A stretch of 51,823 bases of DNA from an uncultured Anaerobutyricum sp. (GCF_934307085.1 NZ_CAKRCF010000019.1:1-51823); one strand, 5' to 3'; positions 7,957-18,081 are shown, counted from the first letter of the stretch. Notes: generated by a model not told the origin, from the sequence alone. Made by a program: numbers and translations.

Positions 7957-9287
7957 TTAATACCCCGTATACCGAAACACCTGCAATACTGTCCCACACC
8001 ACTTTTCCGTTTTGCATCCCATGCTACCATCATACACGCTAATCCAACGATAACATCCTTCTCTTTCCCTTTTCTGTTCCTCGTCTTTTTCGTATTCATC
8101 TACCATTTCCTTTACTCTTTGCTGTGTTTTTTTCGGTGGGAGTTCCCAGTCTCTTGTAAAGAATCGTATGGACTTGGATGCAATCTGTATCAGGTAGTCT
8201 AATTTTTGTTTTTTATTTTGTCGGTAGAATAGAACTCTGGTCACTTCATGAGTTGCAATATCATAAATAACATTCATGTTACAGTTTTGTCCGATATCAT
8301 AAATTTCTGTATAAACAAAGTTAGTACGGATGGTTCCTACAACTGGCTTTATATACATGGTTCCTTCATATTTTTTCTTCTTTAATTTCAGCAGTATTCC
8401 CTGACGTCTGAGATAGGAAATATATTCTTCCTTTTTTAGTGAAAAGAAATCGTAATCGGATCTGACATTGATTTTTCGTACTGACCATTCAGGTAGGATA
8501 TATGTTTTTTCGTCATCAGAAATACCTTTTCCTTTGTAGCGTCCATATTTTACAAGATAATTTAACAGGAGCAAACGTTGTTTTGAATCTCTTGGATATT
8601 GGCTTAAGCTTTTTTCCTGCCATTCTTTTTTCTCTGCTTTGTGTAAATCATTTCTATATTTCCCTGCTGCTACTGCTCCAATGCATATGATACCAATTAT
8701 AAGCGCAATAACAATTAATTTTTTACCATATTTCGTTCTACGTTGTTTACCATTTTTCTCCTTGTTTTCTCCTTTTTCCTCTTTTGACAGTAAACTTTGC
8801 TTTAGTTCTGTAATGTTCTGATAACGCTTTTTATAATCTAAAGAGAGACCCTTCATCAAGGCTTCTTCCTGCTGTGGAGTTACGCCGTACCATTTTCCTC
8901 GAAAAAGTCTTTAATCGAAACGATGCCTTCAATATCGAACTTTCCGAAAAGCAACCTTGCCTCCTCTAAAAAATTTCTCATTCCTTCGAGGTATTTTTCT
9001 TCCTGACCGGTTTGCGGATAGACCATACTTGTCACAGATAGCTGAAAGGAGGATGCACCTTCGATCTGCGAATTTTCATTGCTACCATTATTACTGCCAT
9101 TACTTAAGCGGCTGCCCAGACGGTTTGCATACCGTACTGGAAAATACTCTTTTATCGCTACTTCTTGCTGCAGTGTGGTGTCATAAGCCAGATATGTGAT
9201 GGCAAATCCACCTTGTCCTAAGCCCTTTTTTATATTGTATTTTTCGTGAAGCAGACTTCCTTCTGGGAGCCAGTGTTCTGTTTTCAT
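7957..9287 (-). pseudogene. Ser/Thr protein kinase gene with catalytic core deleted
   Basis: The 5' part (8880-9287, 135 codons) starts like a bacterial Hanks-type kinase: GLGQGGFAITYLA (Gly loop), VAIKEYFP (ATP-binding Lys), then the run to DFFEENGTA, where a stop follows. The 3' part (7957-8859 and a little upstream, another frame) resumes with TPQQEEALMKGLSLDYKKRY, the end of a kinase C-lobe. It then has a Lys-rich linker, one membrane segment (KLIVIALIIGIICIGAVAA) and an extracytoplasmic domain of about 230 residues. The catalytic loop (HRD), the DFG and the activation segment are missing, about 150 residues. At the junction (8881-8894) the same 14 bases can encode both the NGTAY end of the upstream part and the WYGV start of the downstream part, suggesting deletion between short repeats. 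The 300-codon 3' ORF might still be expressed. Confidence 0.8.
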
Positions 9288-9382
9288 AGGTTTTCTCCAA
9301 TGAATAGTGCTTAATATTTATTATACCTTATGGTTTTCTACTGCAATTTTTATCTCTTGCTTTTTCTATACTTCCACTTCTT

Positions 9383-10891
9383 CTATATACATTTCAGCAA
9401 TTCTTCCTGATTGCTTTTTCCCTGCAGATACATTTTTCGGAAGCAGAAATCTTCTCCTCGTTCAACCGCTTCCTGAGCTGCCTCGTATAATAAGTCAATT
9501 TTCTGACTTCTATTCGTTCTTCCGAGGTACTCTGAAATAAATCTATCAAAGGCTCTTTCCTGGGGAACAAGCTGTGCAAAACCGCAATTTCTTAAAACTG
9601 TATTCAACCGTAATTTCGTGATTCTTTTTTCATCGCTAAGCCTCGTTGTTCCGTCCACGAACAGTAAAAATGTAATGAGAGTATCTCTGTTAATATCTCT
9701 CTTTCCAGTGATGAAATCTCTGAAATATGTTTCGCCGCCTCTTCCCCTCTGACTTCCTGGATTTGGAGAATCTAAACTATATTCTTCGTCCAACTTTTCT
9801 TCTTTTGCATCTAAACGTTTTTTCAATTCAGCCAGTTTGATAAATGCCCTTTCTTTGCTTTTGGGAGTAAGACCTCCTTTATAATCACCTAAAAAGCTCG
9901 CTACTTTCAACATTTCTTCTTCCCACGCTTCCTGAAATTCAAGTGTGTGTTCTTTCCACTTGTCATCTTCTAATTCTCTGAAATATTCCCAATATGTCTC
10001 ATACAAATATTCTGCACGCTCTAACGTGATAAAGTCAAAATAAAAGTAGTTAAACCGTTCAAAAAGTGTTCGGTAGGATAATCCAGCATTCTCCACATAA
10101 TCTTTCTTTTCTTCAAGTGGTATATTAATTTTAAACTTTTCAGATTCTGCTTTTAATTTTGTCAGATTTTTAAGAACATCTAGTTCCGCAAAGGCAAACT
10201 GTTCCTCTCTTCTGTACGGCTCCAATTCCCGGTTCGTCTTTCCACCCAATGCCGCTTCGTCTTTTGCCTTACATTTTTCATAATATCTCTGGCATCTTTC
10301 TTCTATATAAAAGGATAAATATTTACAGAAATAGTATCTTGCCTTTTCTCGTACTGCTGAAAATTCTTCTTCATTTTTCTCCATAAAGGTTCCGAATCCT
10401 GCGTTGTCTTCGGTAGCTTCCACATTCTTTAACTCTTCTTCCACTAAAAATGTCCGCATTCCTGTTTCTAAAGTTTCATTTTGAGAATTCTTTCTGACAT
10501 AATCTTTTATTGCTTTAAAAGTGATATCTCTTCCTCTCCAAATACCGCTGGCATAGGTTGACGCTCTCTGCTTTTTGCTTTCAAGAATCTTCTGCTTATT
10601 CATTTGATGAATATAGGCTTGGGTTTCCTGTATTCCAGCCGCTCCATTTTCTGACTTTCCATCCTGCTCAATGTACTTCTTATATAACGTTTTCCATTCT
10701 TCGTAACTAAGTCTGTTCTGAAAGGCATAAATCAGGCCCGCCTCATATCGGTTTCGTGCATATAATCGCTCGCAAAAATTCTTTTCCAGTTCGCTGTTTA
10801 CCTTCTCCAGATTCCAGCCTTCCCAAAATGCTCTTTTCAAAATTTTTATTCTCAGGGGTGTGTCTTTTACTGTCTTCACTTGTGCTTTCAT
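9383..10891 (-). CDS. Large hypothetical protein upstream of the kinase remnant
   Basis: 502 residues, unrecognised. It is highly charged, rich in Glu, Lys, Arg and Tyr, mostly predicted helical, with no signal peptide or membrane segment. The C-terminal part has a distinctive stretch (GGETYFRDFITGKRDINRDT, then LNTVLRNCGFAQL and a DRFISEYLG segment) that looks like a compact helical domain, perhaps a DNA- or protein-binding one. Its stop lies 95 nt before the kinase remnant on the same strand with no clear terminator between, and a GGGAGAGG ribosome site precedes the ATG. It may have been a partner or substrate of that kinase before the kinase decayed. I cannot assign a function. Confidence 0.7.
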   Translation of the reverse strand: MKAQVKTVKDTPLRIKILKRAFWEGWNLEKVNSELEKNFCERLYARNRYEAGLIYAFQNRLSYEEWKTLYKKYIEQDGKSENGAAGIQETQAYIHQMNKQKILESKKQRASTYASGIWRGRDITFKAIKDYVRKNSQNETLETGMRTFLVEEELKNVEATEDNAGFGTFMEKNEEEFSAVREKARYYFCKYLSFYIEERCQRYYEKCKAKDEAALGGKTNRELEPYRREEQFAFAELDVLKNLTKLKAESEKFKINIPLEEKKDYVENAGLSYRTLFERFNYFYFDFITLERAEYLYETYWEYFRELEDDKWKEHTLEFQEAWEEEMLKVASFLGDYKGGLTPKSKERAFIKLAELKKRLDAKEEKLDEEYSLDSPNPGSQRGRGGETYFRDFITGKRDINRDTLITFLLFVDGTTRLSDEKRITKLRLNTVLRNCGFAQLVPQERAFDRFISEYLGRTNRSQKIDLLYEAAQEAVERGEDFCFRKMYLQGKSNQEELLKCI

Positions 10892-11017
10892 TTACCTCTC
10901 CCATTATTTATCATTACTTTTTCTAGTAAATATTTTTCTCATTCTATTTTTTAATATATCACTTCTTAATGTTAAATACAATTTACTTGTTTAATTTATT
11001 AGGGAAAGAATAAACGA

Positions 11018-11081
11018 AGCCCGCCAATTATATGGCTAGCCACTGTGATATTCAATCGACTAGCTATATAATTGGCGGGCT
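11018..11081. terminator. Strong 22-bp hairpin, bidirectional terminator
   Basis: The arms at 11018-11039 and 11060-11081 match at 21 of 22 positions (one G-U), with AGCCCGCC at the base. TTTTTG follows on the plus strand and TTCGTTTATTC on the minus strand. It sits 60 nt past the stop of the AAA-ATPase gene, so its natural job is to end that minus-strand transcript. Confidence 0.7.
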
Positions 11082-11141
11082 TTTTGTATTTTGGATGTAC
11101 TTAGAACGAGTCTAATAATGTGCCTTAACTCGTAATCTTTC

Positions 11142-12701
11142 CTACACTTCTTCAATCACACATGTATGATGTTTTTCAGAGTCATAATTGATTCCAACTA
11201 AAAGAATCTTTCCCTCATATCCAGATAAAGTTCCCTGATATCGTTTTTCTTTAATTTGTTCGATTGCTGTATCTGCAGATTGATTATATTTTAATTCTAC
11301 AATCATCGCCGGGCGATTCCCTGCATTTGCCCTTGGAAGAAAAACAAAGTCAGCAAATCCCTTGCCTGCCGGCATCTCTCTAATTATATTGTAATAAGCT
11401 GGTGCAGTAAAGTATGCCATCGTAAGGACACAGCTTAATGAATTCTCATCATTATATTTTAATATAGAAGTGTAGGTTTCATGGGCAAGTTCAATAAGTT
11501 CAGCTACTCTCTCGGCATTGCCATCAATTGTTTCATCCAATAACTCATCACACTTGGAAATTGATTCTGCAATCTCTTTCCATGAGCCTGTCTGTAGCGC
11601 TAATTCAAATGCTGTCGCCACTTCATAATTCGGGATAAATGACTTCTTTCTATCTGCATCATACCCAAGATATCCCAAATGAATTAGAGCAGTTAATGCA
11701 TCATCTTTTGATGTTATTGTAGAAAAATCATTCTGGAATGTATTCGTGTTTATACGAACTTTACCACCAGCTAGCATTTTCATAACATCATCTTTTAACC
11801 CAGCATAATTCATTGTGATAAAGGTATTAATTGTGTCAAAAGCAGAAGTATTTCTCCAGTAAGAGTCTATTTTATGCCTCTCCAATGCCTGCGATACAGA
11901 ATTAGGATTATACATGTGCTCTTCATCAATCAAATATCCATTATACCACGCTTTTATTGTTTCAAAATCCATATGGTAATCTTTACATAAATCTTTCACT
12001 TCTTCTTCGGTAAAACCATAGTATTCTGTAATTGGATAGGAATCTAACATGGTATATTCCTGAAAATTGTTTAAAGCAGATTCATCTTTTATCTTTTTAA
12101 TTGGTAAAATTCCTGTGATATAGCCAAGTGCTAAAAAGGTTTTTGATTCTTCTGATTTAAACAAGGAGTGCAGAAACTGCAAATATTTATGCACTAAATC
12201 CTGGTCATTACTATTTCGGATAACACAATCCCATTCATCAATAATAATGACAAATGGAATTTCTGTAATTGAATAAATATCTTGTATCAGCAGATAAAAA
12301 TCTCTCTTATAGTTTAATGAGTCTCCATATATTTTTTGAAAGTCCTCGCAAACGCGTTCTTCTATGGATTCTATTAAATCTTCTTTATGGTAATCCCAGA
12401 CAGAGGAAATATCTAAATGGATTACATTATATTTATTTCGATATTTTTCATAATCTGGATCTGAGGCAATCTTCGTATTTTCAAATAGTTTTGAGGAATC
12501 ACTGCCAAGACTATAGTAGGCGTCAATCATTCCGGCAGCATGGGACTTACCAAAACGTCTGGCGTGGCTAACAGCGATGCAATTTCTAGGACTTCCAATT
12601 GCTTTATTTAAATACTTTAGTAACTCTGTTTTATCCACATATATTTCATAATTTCTATCTTTTGAAAAACTTCCATTTCCCGGATTAAAATATATACCCA
12701 T
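11142..12701 (-). CDS. AAA-ATPase-like / PD-(D/E)XK nuclease-fold protein
   Basis: 519 residues. The N-terminus GIYFNPGNGSFS...YVDKTELL is typical of the AAA-ATPase-like (DUF1703) family. The P-loop is unusual, SHARRFGKSHAAGM, as in the family. Walker B is FVIIIDEWDCVI (about residue 155). The C-terminus carries a PD-(D/E)XK fold: FADFVFLPR followed by MIVELKYN (Asp...Glu-x-Lys). Such proteins are numerous in Lachnospiraceae and are often variable or accessory. Their biological role is not settled; defence or mobile-element functions have been proposed. It stands alone, followed by the hairpin terminator at 11018-11081. Confidence 0.85.
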   Translation of the reverse strand: MGIYFNPGNGSFSKDRNYEIYVDKTELLKYLNKAIGSPRNCIAVSHARRFGKSHAAGMIDAYYSLGSDSSKLFENTKIASDPDYEKYRNKYNVIHLDISSVWDYHKEDLIESIEERVCEDFQKIYGDSLNYKRDFYLLIQDIYSITEIPFVIIIDEWDCVIRNSNDQDLVHKYLQFLHSLFKSEESKTFLALGYITGILPIKKIKDESALNNFQEYTMLDSYPITEYYGFTEEEVKDLCKDYHMDFETIKAWYNGYLIDEEHMYNPNSVSQALERHKIDSYWRNTSAFDTINTFITMNYAGLKDDVMKMLAGGKVRINTNTFQNDFSTITSKDDALTALIHLGYLGYDADRKKSFIPNYEVATAFELALQTGSWKEIAESISKCDELLDETIDGNAERVAELIELAHETYTSILKYNDENSLSCVLTMAYFTAPAYYNIIREMPAGKGFADFVFLPRANAGNRPAMIVELKYNQSADTAIEQIKEKRYQGTLSGYEGKILLVGINYDSEKHHTCVIEEV

Positions 12702-12979
12702 TCTGTTCCTCCTTTTCTTCGCAAATACTTTTATTTATAGTATATCATATTTTTTCCCAGTCAAATAGTAATTTGTCAGGTAGGTTAGAAGATTTGAGGA
12801 AGATAACAGGAGCGGTAGAAATCTGAGAAAAATTAAATTCTACAGCATTGGCACAAAAAAACAATAAAAGAGTATGCATTTTCGGCATATTATAACTATA
12901 ATTCGAGTGTCACTCCCTTGAAAATCAACTTCACAGGAAGCCACAACCTTCTAGTGATTCCACAAATCTCCCCCAAGAT
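12702..12979. other. Gene-free interval with a solo element end
   Basis: No convincing ORF. AAATAGTAATTT at 12763-12774 matches the terminal repeat of the hairpin elements described elsewhere in this window (for example 12980-12990), so this may be the scar of an older copy. The promoter of the AAA-ATPase gene should lie at the left of this interval, but I cannot pick a convincing -35. Confidence 0.4.
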
Positions 12980-13166
12980 AAATAGTAATTCTGTCCCTAG
13001 CCAAAGACAGCTCCCGAAGAAAGAAGATACCCTATATTTGTGGCCTTAGAGCGAGGATTGAATGCGAGCCTTTCAGCGAACATTCAACCCACAGCGATAG
13101 AATCACAAATATAGGGTATCTTCTTTCTTCGGGAGCTTCTCCCTTGCCTGCGGCAAATTACTATTT
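12980..13166 (-). repeat. Hairpin element A, class I, after purC
   Basis: Terminal repeat AAATAGTAATT (12980-12990) is inverted at 13156-13166, where it overlaps the purC stop codon. Inside is a perfect 33-bp stem (13010-13042 with 13104-13136). Its apical part carries the class I core: in the sense of purC, TTTGTGATTCTATCGC on one side and GCTCTAAGGCCACAAA on the other. An inner stem (GGATTGAATG with CATTCAACC, one bulged A) closes on a loop containing GCGAGC and AGCGAA. There is no T-run, so it is not a simple terminator. Confidence 0.8.
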
Positions 13167-14033
13167 AAATTCTTCCCCTGTCAGCTGCTCATATGCTTCT
13201 TTATACTTAGCAACTGTCTTATCGATTACTTCTTCTGGAAGATCGTAATCGCTATCTGGGTTCTGTTTTAACCAATCTCTTACAAACTGTTTATCGTAGG
13301 AAGGCTGTCCCTTACCTGCTTCATAACCTTCTCTTGGCCAGAAACGGGAGCTGTCTGGTGTGAGCATCTCATCACCGATTACGACTCTGCCCTGTTCGTC
13401 AAGACCAAATTCAAACTTGGTATCTGCGATAATGATACCTTTTTCCCATGCGTATTCTGCACACTTTTTGTAGAGGGAAATAGTGTATTCTTTTAAGATA
13501 TTCGCGTAGTAATTACCTTTTCCTGGATAAAGCTTTTCAAGGATTTCTACTGTCTTATCATAGGATACGTTCTCGTCATGATCTCCTAAATCAGCCTTTG
13601 TGGAAGGAGTGTAGATTGGTTCAGGCAGCTTTTCGGATTCCTGTAATCCTTCTGGGAGCTTGATACCGCAAACGGTTCCGTTCTCCTGGTAGCTTGCCCA
13701 ACCGCTTCCTGTGATGTAACCACGAACGATACATTCGACCGGGAACATCTCAAGCTTCTTGCACATCATGCTGCGTCCGGCATACTTTTCATTCTGGAAA
13801 AATTCCGGCATATCTTTCACATCTGTTGAAATCATATGGTTTGGTACGGTATTCTCTGTAAGATTGAACCAGAACTTGGACATCTGTGTTAAAATAGCAC
13901 CTTTGTCTTTCACTTCATTTTTCAAAATTACATCAAATGCTGAAATTCTGTCTGTTGCAGTGATAATTAAGCTGTCCCCGTTATCATATACTTCGCGAAC
14001 TTTTCCTTCTTTGATTGGTTTAAATTCTTTCAT
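13161..14033 (-). CDS. purC: Phosphoribosylaminoimidazole-succinocarboxamide synthase
   Basis: PurC joins aspartate to CAIR using ATP to give SAICAR in purine synthesis. It opens with FKPIKEGKVREVYDNGDSLI, carries TDRISAFDVIL, and has the substrate-binding stretch VECIVRGYITGSGWASY and the DHDE turn. It is about 290 residues. The reading frame also opens at a TTG (14054), but the ATG at 14033 has AAGGA at proper spacing and starts right at the conserved N-terminus, so I use it. It is a lone purine gene here; guaA lies 33 kb away. Its last codon and stop (AAATAG) are embedded in the terminal repeat of hairpin element A. Confidence 0.96.
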   Translation of the reverse strand: MKEFKPIKEGKVREVYDNGDSLIITATDRISAFDVILKNEVKDKGAILTQMSKFWFNLTENTVPNHMISTDVKDMPEFFQNEKYAGRSMMCKKLEMFPVECIVRGYITGSGWASYQENGTVCGIKLPEGLQESEKLPEPIYTPSTKADLGDHDENVSYDKTVEILEKLYPGKGNYYANILKEYTISLYKKCAEYAWEKGIIIADTKFEFGLDEQGRVVIGDEMLTPDSSRFWPREGYEAGKGQPSYDKQFVRDWLKQNPDSDYDLPEEVIDKTVAKYKEAYEQLTGEEFK

Positions 14034-14170
14034 CTTGTCCATCCTTTTTTCCAATGTGATAAGTTTCAGTTTTCCTTTAATCCATAGCCTTATTCTTTGT
14101 AAAAATTTTTGTAAAGACTGGCTCGGTTGAAATTATTCTACTACAAAATTTCAGTTTCGACAATTCCTTT

Positions 14171-14827
14171 TCACTGATTTTTTTCTTTCATATAGGAAAC
14201 ATAAGACTTACAAACGTCAGTGAGACAGCATTTTTCACAATAAGGAGTTGTTCTGGCGGTACAAACTTCTCTGCCATGGTACACTAAACGGTGGCAAAAA
14301 TCGCTTCCTTCTTCTGGCGGTATAATTTTCCACAAAGCCATCTCCACCTTTTTCGGATTTTTCTCATCATCGACAAGACCGATTCGATTACACAGACGAA
14401 TGCAGTGTGTATCTGTTACAATTGCAGGTTTGCCAAAGACATCCCCCATGATGAGGTTCGCACTCTTTCTTCCTACTCCCGGGAGCTTTAGTAAATCATC
14501 AAAGTTATCTGGTACTTTTGAATCAAACTCATCTCGAAGCATTCTCATACATTTACTAATGTCTCTTGCCTTGCTCTTTCCAAGTCCGCATGGTCGAACA
14601 ATCGCCTCGATGTCCTCAGGTTCTGCTTCTGCAAGTTCATTCACACCTGGATATTTTGCAAATAAATCCTTTACAATAATATTCACTCTCTCATCTGTAC
14701 ATTGTGCTGCAAGACGCACGCTGACAAGAAGCTTCCATGCTTCATTATAATCTAATGTACAATCTGCTCCTGGATACTCTTTCTTTAAACGCTCTATTAC
14801 AATAGCTGCTCGTTCTTTTTTTCGCAT
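14171..14827 (-). CDS. nth: Endonuclease III
   Basis: 218 residues, normal length. This base-excision glycosylase/AP lyase removes oxidised pyrimidines. The helix-hairpin-helix LPGVGRKSANLIMGD includes the catalytic Lys. VDTHCIRLCNRIG carries the catalytic Asp. The C-terminal iron-sulphur loop has cysteines in the order C-x7-C-x2-C-x5-C (VCTARTTPYCEKCCLTDVC); the first spacing is one longer than the usual six. It lies 137 nt upstream of purC on the same strand and may share its transcript. Confidence 0.95.
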   Translation of the reverse strand: MRKKERAAIVIERLKKEYPGADCTLDYNEAWKLLVSVRLAAQCTDERVNIIVKDLFAKYPGVNELAEAEPEDIEAIVRPCGLGKSKARDISKCMRMLRDEFDSKVPDNFDDLLKLPGVGRKSANLIMGDVFGKPAIVTDTHCIRLCNRIGLVDDEKNPKKVEMALWKIIPPEEGSDFCHRLVYHGREVCTARTTPYCEKCCLTDVCKSYVSYMKEKNQ

Positions 14828-15117
14828 AGGTTTCCTCCAATTTTATCAATTACAAATTGCATTTCTCTGTGAAATATAATTCTCAAGTATTTTTTGAATT
14901 GATTATGGCACTTGTCTCATAAAAATCATTTTACCGCATTTACTTATGCTACTTACTTCATAAAAATCACTTCATCGTATTTGTTTTACATCACTTTCAT
15001 ACAATTTGCTCCTGAGATATATTTATATTTTTAAAAGTAATCGTAACTACCTAAGATTATATCTTGTTCTGCCTGTTCTTGCAAGCGTTTTATTAATAAT
15101 AATAACAGTTATCAATA
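14828..15117. other. AT-rich intergenic interval with an imperfect direct repeat
   Basis: No gene. Two copies of an about 25-nt sequence with core CATAAAAATCA followed by CGTATTT or CGCATTT lie near 14920 and 14960, about 40 nt apart. They could be tandem regulator sites between nth and the rubredoxin gene, or chance in AT-rich DNA. Confidence 0.3.
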
Positions 15118-15146
15118 TTGATTTATTTTAAAAAATATGATATTAT
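15118..15146 (+). promoter_or_regulatory. Promoter of the flavin reductase-rubredoxin gene
   Basis: TTGATT (15118-15123), a 17-nt spacer and TATTAT (15141-15146). It implies a leader of about 200 nt before the start at 15352. In that leader AATAG-GGGG-CTATT followed by TTTTT (about 15174-15192) could be a weak attenuator. Confidence 0.55.
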
Positions 15147-15351
15147 TGAAATATAAAACAGATGACTGTAACTAATAGGGGGCTATTTTTTATAAATCTC
15201 TGCAATTATAAGTAATTTTTATAATTATTATCTCCATTATTTATAAAGATTTCTATAAGCTACTCTTAATTAGTTACTGATATTTCATTTACAATTACCA
15301 TATATATTTTTCATTATGTCCACATATCTGCCGGACAGAAAGGGGTTACTT

Positions 15352-15972
15352 ATGACTATGAATCCATCTACAATGTTTAAACTTACCTATGGACTTTTCG
15401 TTATTACTGCAAAAGAGGAAGAAAAAGATAACGGATGTATCACTAATACAGTTGCTCAGGTTACTTCCACACCAAATCGTATTTCTCTTACTGTAAATAA
15501 AATAAATTACACGCACGATATGATTCTTCATACTGGAGAATTTAATGTATCTATTTTATCAGAAGATGCATCCTTTGATACTTTCCGCCATTTTGGTTTC
15601 CAGAGTGGTCGTGATATTGATAAGTTCACGGACTATTCTGCCTGCAGTCGCTCAAAAAATGGTCTTTACTATATTACTGAAGGTACAAATGCCTGGCTTT
15701 CTGCCAAAGTAATTCAAACTGTTGATCTTGGCACACATACAATGTTTATTGCAGATGTTGTTGCCGGAGATATTCTCTCTGATGTTCCTTCTGTTACTTA
15801 TACTTATTATCAAAAGTATATCAAACCAGCTCCACAGACTCCAAAAAGCGATAAAGTAACCTGGGTATGTAAAATATGTGGATATGTTTATGAAGGAGAG
15901 GATATTCCTGATGATTTTATCTGCCCAATCTGCAAACATGGAGCTGCTGATTTTGAAAAAGTGATGGAATAA
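15352..15972 (+). CDS. Flavin reductase domain fused to rubredoxin (high-molecular-weight rubredoxin type)
   Basis: 206 residues. Residues 1-160 form an FMN-binding flavin reductase-like domain (MFKLTYGLFVITAKE, NTVAQVTSTPNRI, FNVSILSED). The C-terminus is a rubredoxin with CKICGYVYEGEDIP and CPICKHG, two Cys-x2-Cys iron ligands. Such proteins pass electrons from NAD(P)H to flavodiiron proteins or rubrerythrins that remove oxygen, peroxide or NO in anaerobes. I prefer the start at 15352 because AAAGGGG lies 6-7 nt upstream; an in-frame ATG at 15316 would add 12 poorly conserved residues. It is the only plus-strand gene in this part, with its own promoter and terminator. Confidence 0.9.
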   Translation: MTMNPSTMFKLTYGLFVITAKEEEKDNGCITNTVAQVTSTPNRISLTVNKINYTHDMILHTGEFNVSILSEDASFDTFRHFGFQSGRDIDKFTDYSACSRSKNGLYYITEGTNAWLSAKVIQTVDLGTHTMFIADVVAGDILSDVPSVTYTYYQKYIKPAPQTPKSDKVTWVCKICGYVYEGEDIPDDFICPICKHGAADFEKVME

Positions 15973-16017
15973 ATACAAACTACACCATAAATTGGCACAT
16001 ACAGATTTTAAGAATGA

Positions 16018-16037
16018 TTTTTCAAATACGCTCTAAA
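16018..16037. repeat. Copy of the AGAGCGTGTTTGAAAAA repeat (diverged)
   Basis: On the minus strand it reads TTTAGAGCGTATTTGAAAAA. It matches the arms of the palindrome at 46154-46228. Adjacent bases (about 15985-16010) keep a weak trace of the inner TGCAAATTATGG, so this is probably a decayed full element. Confidence 0.45.
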
Positions 16038-16060
16038 CTAAAATGGCGTTAGAAAATAAT

Positions 16061-16160
16061 AAAAAGAGAAATCCATCACACAATATCTAAATGAGAAATA
16101 ATATGTCAAACGTATCTTCTCAAATAACATTAAGCTGTTGATAGATTTCTCTTTTTTATT
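16061..16160. terminator. Inverted repeat terminator between the rubredoxin gene and ftsH
   Basis: AAAAAGAGAAATC (16061-16073) is perfectly inverted at 16144-16156 and runs into TTTTTTATTTTT on the plus strand. The loop of about 70 nt is long. It can end the plus-strand rubredoxin transcript and, less well, the convergent ftsH transcript. Confidence 0.55.
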
Positions 16161-16266
16161 TTTAATAAGTGACGTACCCGGCAATTGAATCACAGCGGAT
16201 TTCTGCTTAATTTTCTAATAATATTATGACAAAACCTTTTTTAATTATTTTGCAAAATTATATTTT

Positions 16267-18081
16267 TTAGGATTCCAGAATCTGCATAAATTCTTCACCC
16301 GTAATTGTTTCTTTCTCGTAGAGGAAGTTCGCCAGTTCATGAAGCTTATCTTTATTTTCATTCAAGATATCTAATGCTTTCTTATGCTGTGCTTTTACCA
16401 CTTCTACAACTTTCTCATCGATTTTCTTCTGCGTGTCTGCAGAACATGCAAGAGAGGTATCTCCGCCAAGATACTGATTATTGACTGTTTCCATTGCGAC
16501 CATATCAAATTCGTCTGTCATACCGTAACGGGTAATCATCGCTCTTGCAAGCTTGGTTGCCTGTTCAATATCATTAGAAGCTCCTGTACTTATCGTTCCT
16601 GTCACTATTTCTTCTGCTGCACGTCCACCAGTAAGTGTCGCAATCTTATTCTGAAGTTCTTCCTTTGTCATAAGATATTTGTCCTGCTGTTCTACCTGCA
16701 TCGTGTATCCTAATGCACCGGAAGTTCTCGGAATAATCGTAATTTTCTGTACTGGTGCGGAGTTCGTCTGCTTAGCAGCAACTAAAGCATGACCAATTTC
16801 GTGGTAGGCAACAGTCATTTTCTCTTTTGGTGAAAGTACGGCATTCTTCTTCTGATATCCTGCGATTACTACTTCTACACTTTCTTCTAAGTCAGCCTGT
16901 GTTACAATTCTTCTGCCATTTCTTACTGCTCTTAAAGCACCCTCATTAATAATGTTGGCAAGCTCTGCTCCAGAAGCTCCTGCTGCCATACGTGCAATGG
17001 CATGTAAATCCACATTATCTGCAAGGCGTGTCTTCTTGCTGTGTACTCTTAAAATCGCTTCTCTTCCTACTAAATCTGGAAGTTCTACTGGCACACGACG
17101 ATCAAATCGTCCTGGCCTGGTTAACGCTGGATCAAGGGATTCCGGACGGTTTGTTGCCGCTAAAATAATAACACCATTATTTCCTTCAAAACCATCCATC
17201 TCTGTAAGAAGCTGGTTCAATGTCTGCTCACGCTCATCATTACCACCGATATGTCCATCTCTCTTCTTACCGATGGCATCAATCTCATCGATAAATACAA
17301 TACATGGTGCCTTTTCCTTAGCCTGCTTAAATAAGTCCCTTACTTTAGATGCACCCATACCAACAAACATTTCTACAAATTCTGAACCGGAAATAGAGAA
17401 GAATGGTACATTTGCTTCACCTGCTACAGCTTTCGCAAGCATAGTTTTACCAGTTCCTGGAGGACCTACTAAAAGAACCCCCTTTGGCATAGACGCACCA
17501 ATCTCTGAATACTTCGATGGCTGATGCAGGTAATCTACGATTTCTGCTAAGTTCTCCTTCGCTTCATCTTCTCCTGCCACATCACTGAAACGAATACCTT
17601 CCTCAGATGGTACATAAACCTTGGCATTACTCTTACCCATACCAAACATCATATTCGGTCCGCCACCAGACATTTTATTCATCATCTTCTTCTGTGCATA
17701 ATATCCTAATGCGGAGAACAACACAATTGGGATAATCCAGGATAACAGGAAAGATACCATCGGAGACATCTGTTCCTGAACCTGTGTCGTAAACTCTGCT
17801 CCTGAACGATACAATCTCTCCGTTAATCCCCAGTCACTATCCATCTTGGACGTCTTATAAACGGTTCCATTTTGATCGGTAAATGTAATCTGTGAATCAT
17901 CAATCTCTACTTTTTTAATCTGTTTATTTAATGTCATATTCATAAACTCATTATAATCAACCTTCTTAATGCTCGCCTCTCTAATCGTTGGCATAAGAAA
18001 CATATTGACCAGCATGAGTACAAGAAGCACAATAATATAATAAAAAATAAATGGCTTCTTTGGTGTCTTTACTTCTTTCAT
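16267..18081 (-). CDS. ftsH: ATP-dependent zinc metalloprotease FtsH
   Basis: 604 residues. This membrane-bound AAA+ protease degrades unassembled membrane proteins and regulators. Two membrane segments (about 11-32 and 108-128) flank a short outside domain. The AAA module has GPPGTGKT (about 206-213), Walker [10 protein letters not shown] and the arginine-finger region TRPGRFDRR. The protease part has HEIGH (about 427-431) with the third zinc ligand Asp further on. It ends at [17 protein letters not shown] with no long tail. It is a lone gene with its own promoter at 18170-18199. Confidence 0.97.
   Translation of the reverse strand: MKEVKTPKKPFIFYYIIVLLVLMLVNMFLMPTIREASIKKVDYNEFMNMTLNKQIKKVEIDDSQITFTDQNGTVYKTSKMDSDWGLTERLYRSGAEFTTQVQEQMSPMVSFLLSWIIPIVLFSALGYYAQKKMMNKMSGGGPNMMFGMGKSNAKVYVPSEEGIRFSDVAGEDEAKENLAEIVDYLHQPSKYSEIGASMPKGVLLVGPPGTGKTMLAKAVAGEANVPFFSISGSEFVEMFVGMGASKVRDLFKQAKEKAPCIVFIDEIDAIGKKRDGHIGGNDEREQTLNQLLTEMDGFEGNNGVIILAATNRPESLDPALTRPGRFDRRVPVELPDLVGREAILRVHSKKTRLADNVDLHAIARMAAGASGAELANIINEGALRAVRNGRRIVTQADLEESVEVVIAGYQKKNAVLSPKEKMTVAYHEIGHALVAAKQTNSAPVQKITIIPRTSGALGYTMQVEQQDKYLMTKEELQNKIATLTGGRAAEEIVTGTISTGASNDIEQATKLARAMITRYGMTDEFDMVAMETVNNQYLGGDTSLACSADTQKKIDEKVVEVVKAQHKKALDILNENKDKLHELANFLYEKETITGEEFMQILES

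Noticed and set aside
7911..8099. Minus-strand ORF of 62 codons inside the end of the kinase remnant
   Set aside because: It is in another frame of the outer-domain coding region; a frameshifted true C-terminus cannot be excluded but nothing supports it.
13010..13136. Reading the long stems as ordinary Rho-independent terminators
   Set aside because: No U-run follows on the host-gene strand and the conserved unpaired core motifs are not explained by termination.
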